Shown piece by piece: positions 63,694 through 64,000 of a stretch of 64,000 bases of DNA (position 1 is its first letter; each line of letters starts with the position of its first letter). Origin of the DNA: Scoparia ambigualis (Eukaryota > Arthropoda > Insecta > Lepidoptera > Crambidae); contig OY992501.1 of assembly GCA_963921215.1 (NCBI GenBank), positions 13,422,227 to 13,486,226 on the forward strand. Reading direction: 5' to 3'. The notes under the pieces were generated by a model that was not told where the DNA came from, did not search any database, and saw nothing but the letters and a program-made list of their open reading frames with translations. The position numbers and the translations under genes were made by a program.

Positions 63694-64000
63694 TTACAGA
63701 ACTTCAGTGAGAAGAAGACAATGACGAACTAGGGGCGGTCGATAACATCCCGTGGTAGTCTGGAACTCAGCAACGCGAGAAAAGCCATTTTGACCTGAAT
63801 ACAGCCTCACCACTCGTCCCGCACGCCAGCAAAGAGAAGGCAGGGAGTCTTCACTTAGCAGTACCAAATCTCCAACATTTAGTTTGGTTGTGTCTTGTCT
63901 CCATTTTGTTCGTGATTGCAATTCAGCTACATACTCCTTATGCCATCTTTGCCAGAAATGCTGCTTGATCTGTTCCAGCCGAGCATATTGTTGTAGTCTT
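63694..64000 (-). pseudogene. Pao-family pol, C-terminal domain (runs off the window)
   Basis: On the minus strand RLEQIKQHFWQRWHKEYVAE, then LQSRTKWRQDTTKLNVGDLV, LLSEDSLPSLCWRAGRVVRL and YRPPLVRHCLLL, the DUF5641-like domain that follows integrase in Pao/BEL pol. The frame is open for about 102 codons to its stop at 63694 and enters the window at 64000, so the element itself lies to the right. It is not close to BEL-1/BEL-2 in sequence. Whether the rest is intact cannot be judged. Confidence 0.8.

Overview
The window reads as an intron-rich, repeat-packed arthropod nuclear genome, most likely a moth or butterfly. The evidence is BEL/Pao, RTE, CR1/Daphne-like and R4-like retroelements, PIF/Harbinger and mariner transposons, many short inverted-repeat elements, and one spliced gene of the insect odorant-receptor (7tm_6) family. 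There are no bacterial-style operons, rRNA genes or CRISPR arrays. The species assignment is inferred from the style of the elements.

Layout. 1-3.2 kb: a possible LTR, a third BEL gag fragment, and Harbinger copy A. In copy A the transposase (minus strand) has a MADF-BESS gene on the opposite strand inside its intron. 3.7-5.8 kb: a LINE fossil split by a 1003-bp hAT-like element with a perfect 8-bp target duplication. 7.6-8.4 kb: a 106-bp tandem satellite. 9.4-16.9 kb: BEL-1, a full-length BEL/Pao element on the minus strand (TSD AACAG). 17.8-21.3 kb: a rearranged LINE on the minus strand. 21.3-25.4 kb: an R4-like fossil, a MITE and another LINE. 25.4-29.5 kb: Harbinger copy B, carrying a solo LTR, a SINE-like repeat and a short LTR element with almost no internal sequence. 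31.4-39.1 kb: BEL-2 on the plus strand (TSD TAATT). 40.9-46.3 kb: a Daphne-like LINE with an RTE element inserted in its 3' UTR. 46.9-58.8 kb: an odorant-receptor gene on the minus strand, with five recognisable exons and introns filled with nested elements (mariner, a LINE fossil holding at least two further elements, a Pao fossil, a 75-bp TTAA palindrome). 59-61 kb: a LINE on the minus strand. 63.7 kb to the end: the C-terminal part of another Pao pol.

Most notable points. (1) BEL-1 and BEL-2 have near-identical internal regions from the primer-binding site to the polypurine tract, but unrelated LTRs. (2) Both carry the same in-frame UGA between gag and pol, and in both the pol frame ends inside the 3' LTR, so the two C-terminal tails differ. 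(3) The last recognised odorant-receptor exon ends next to a tandem array that repeats the exon's own 3' edge and splice donor. (4) Several insertions can be dated relative to each other from exact target-site duplications.

The only convincing host gene is the odorant receptor. A small two-exon reading frame interrupted by BEL-1 is a weak second candidate. Coordinates of element ends are from eye alignment; identity statements are visual estimates.
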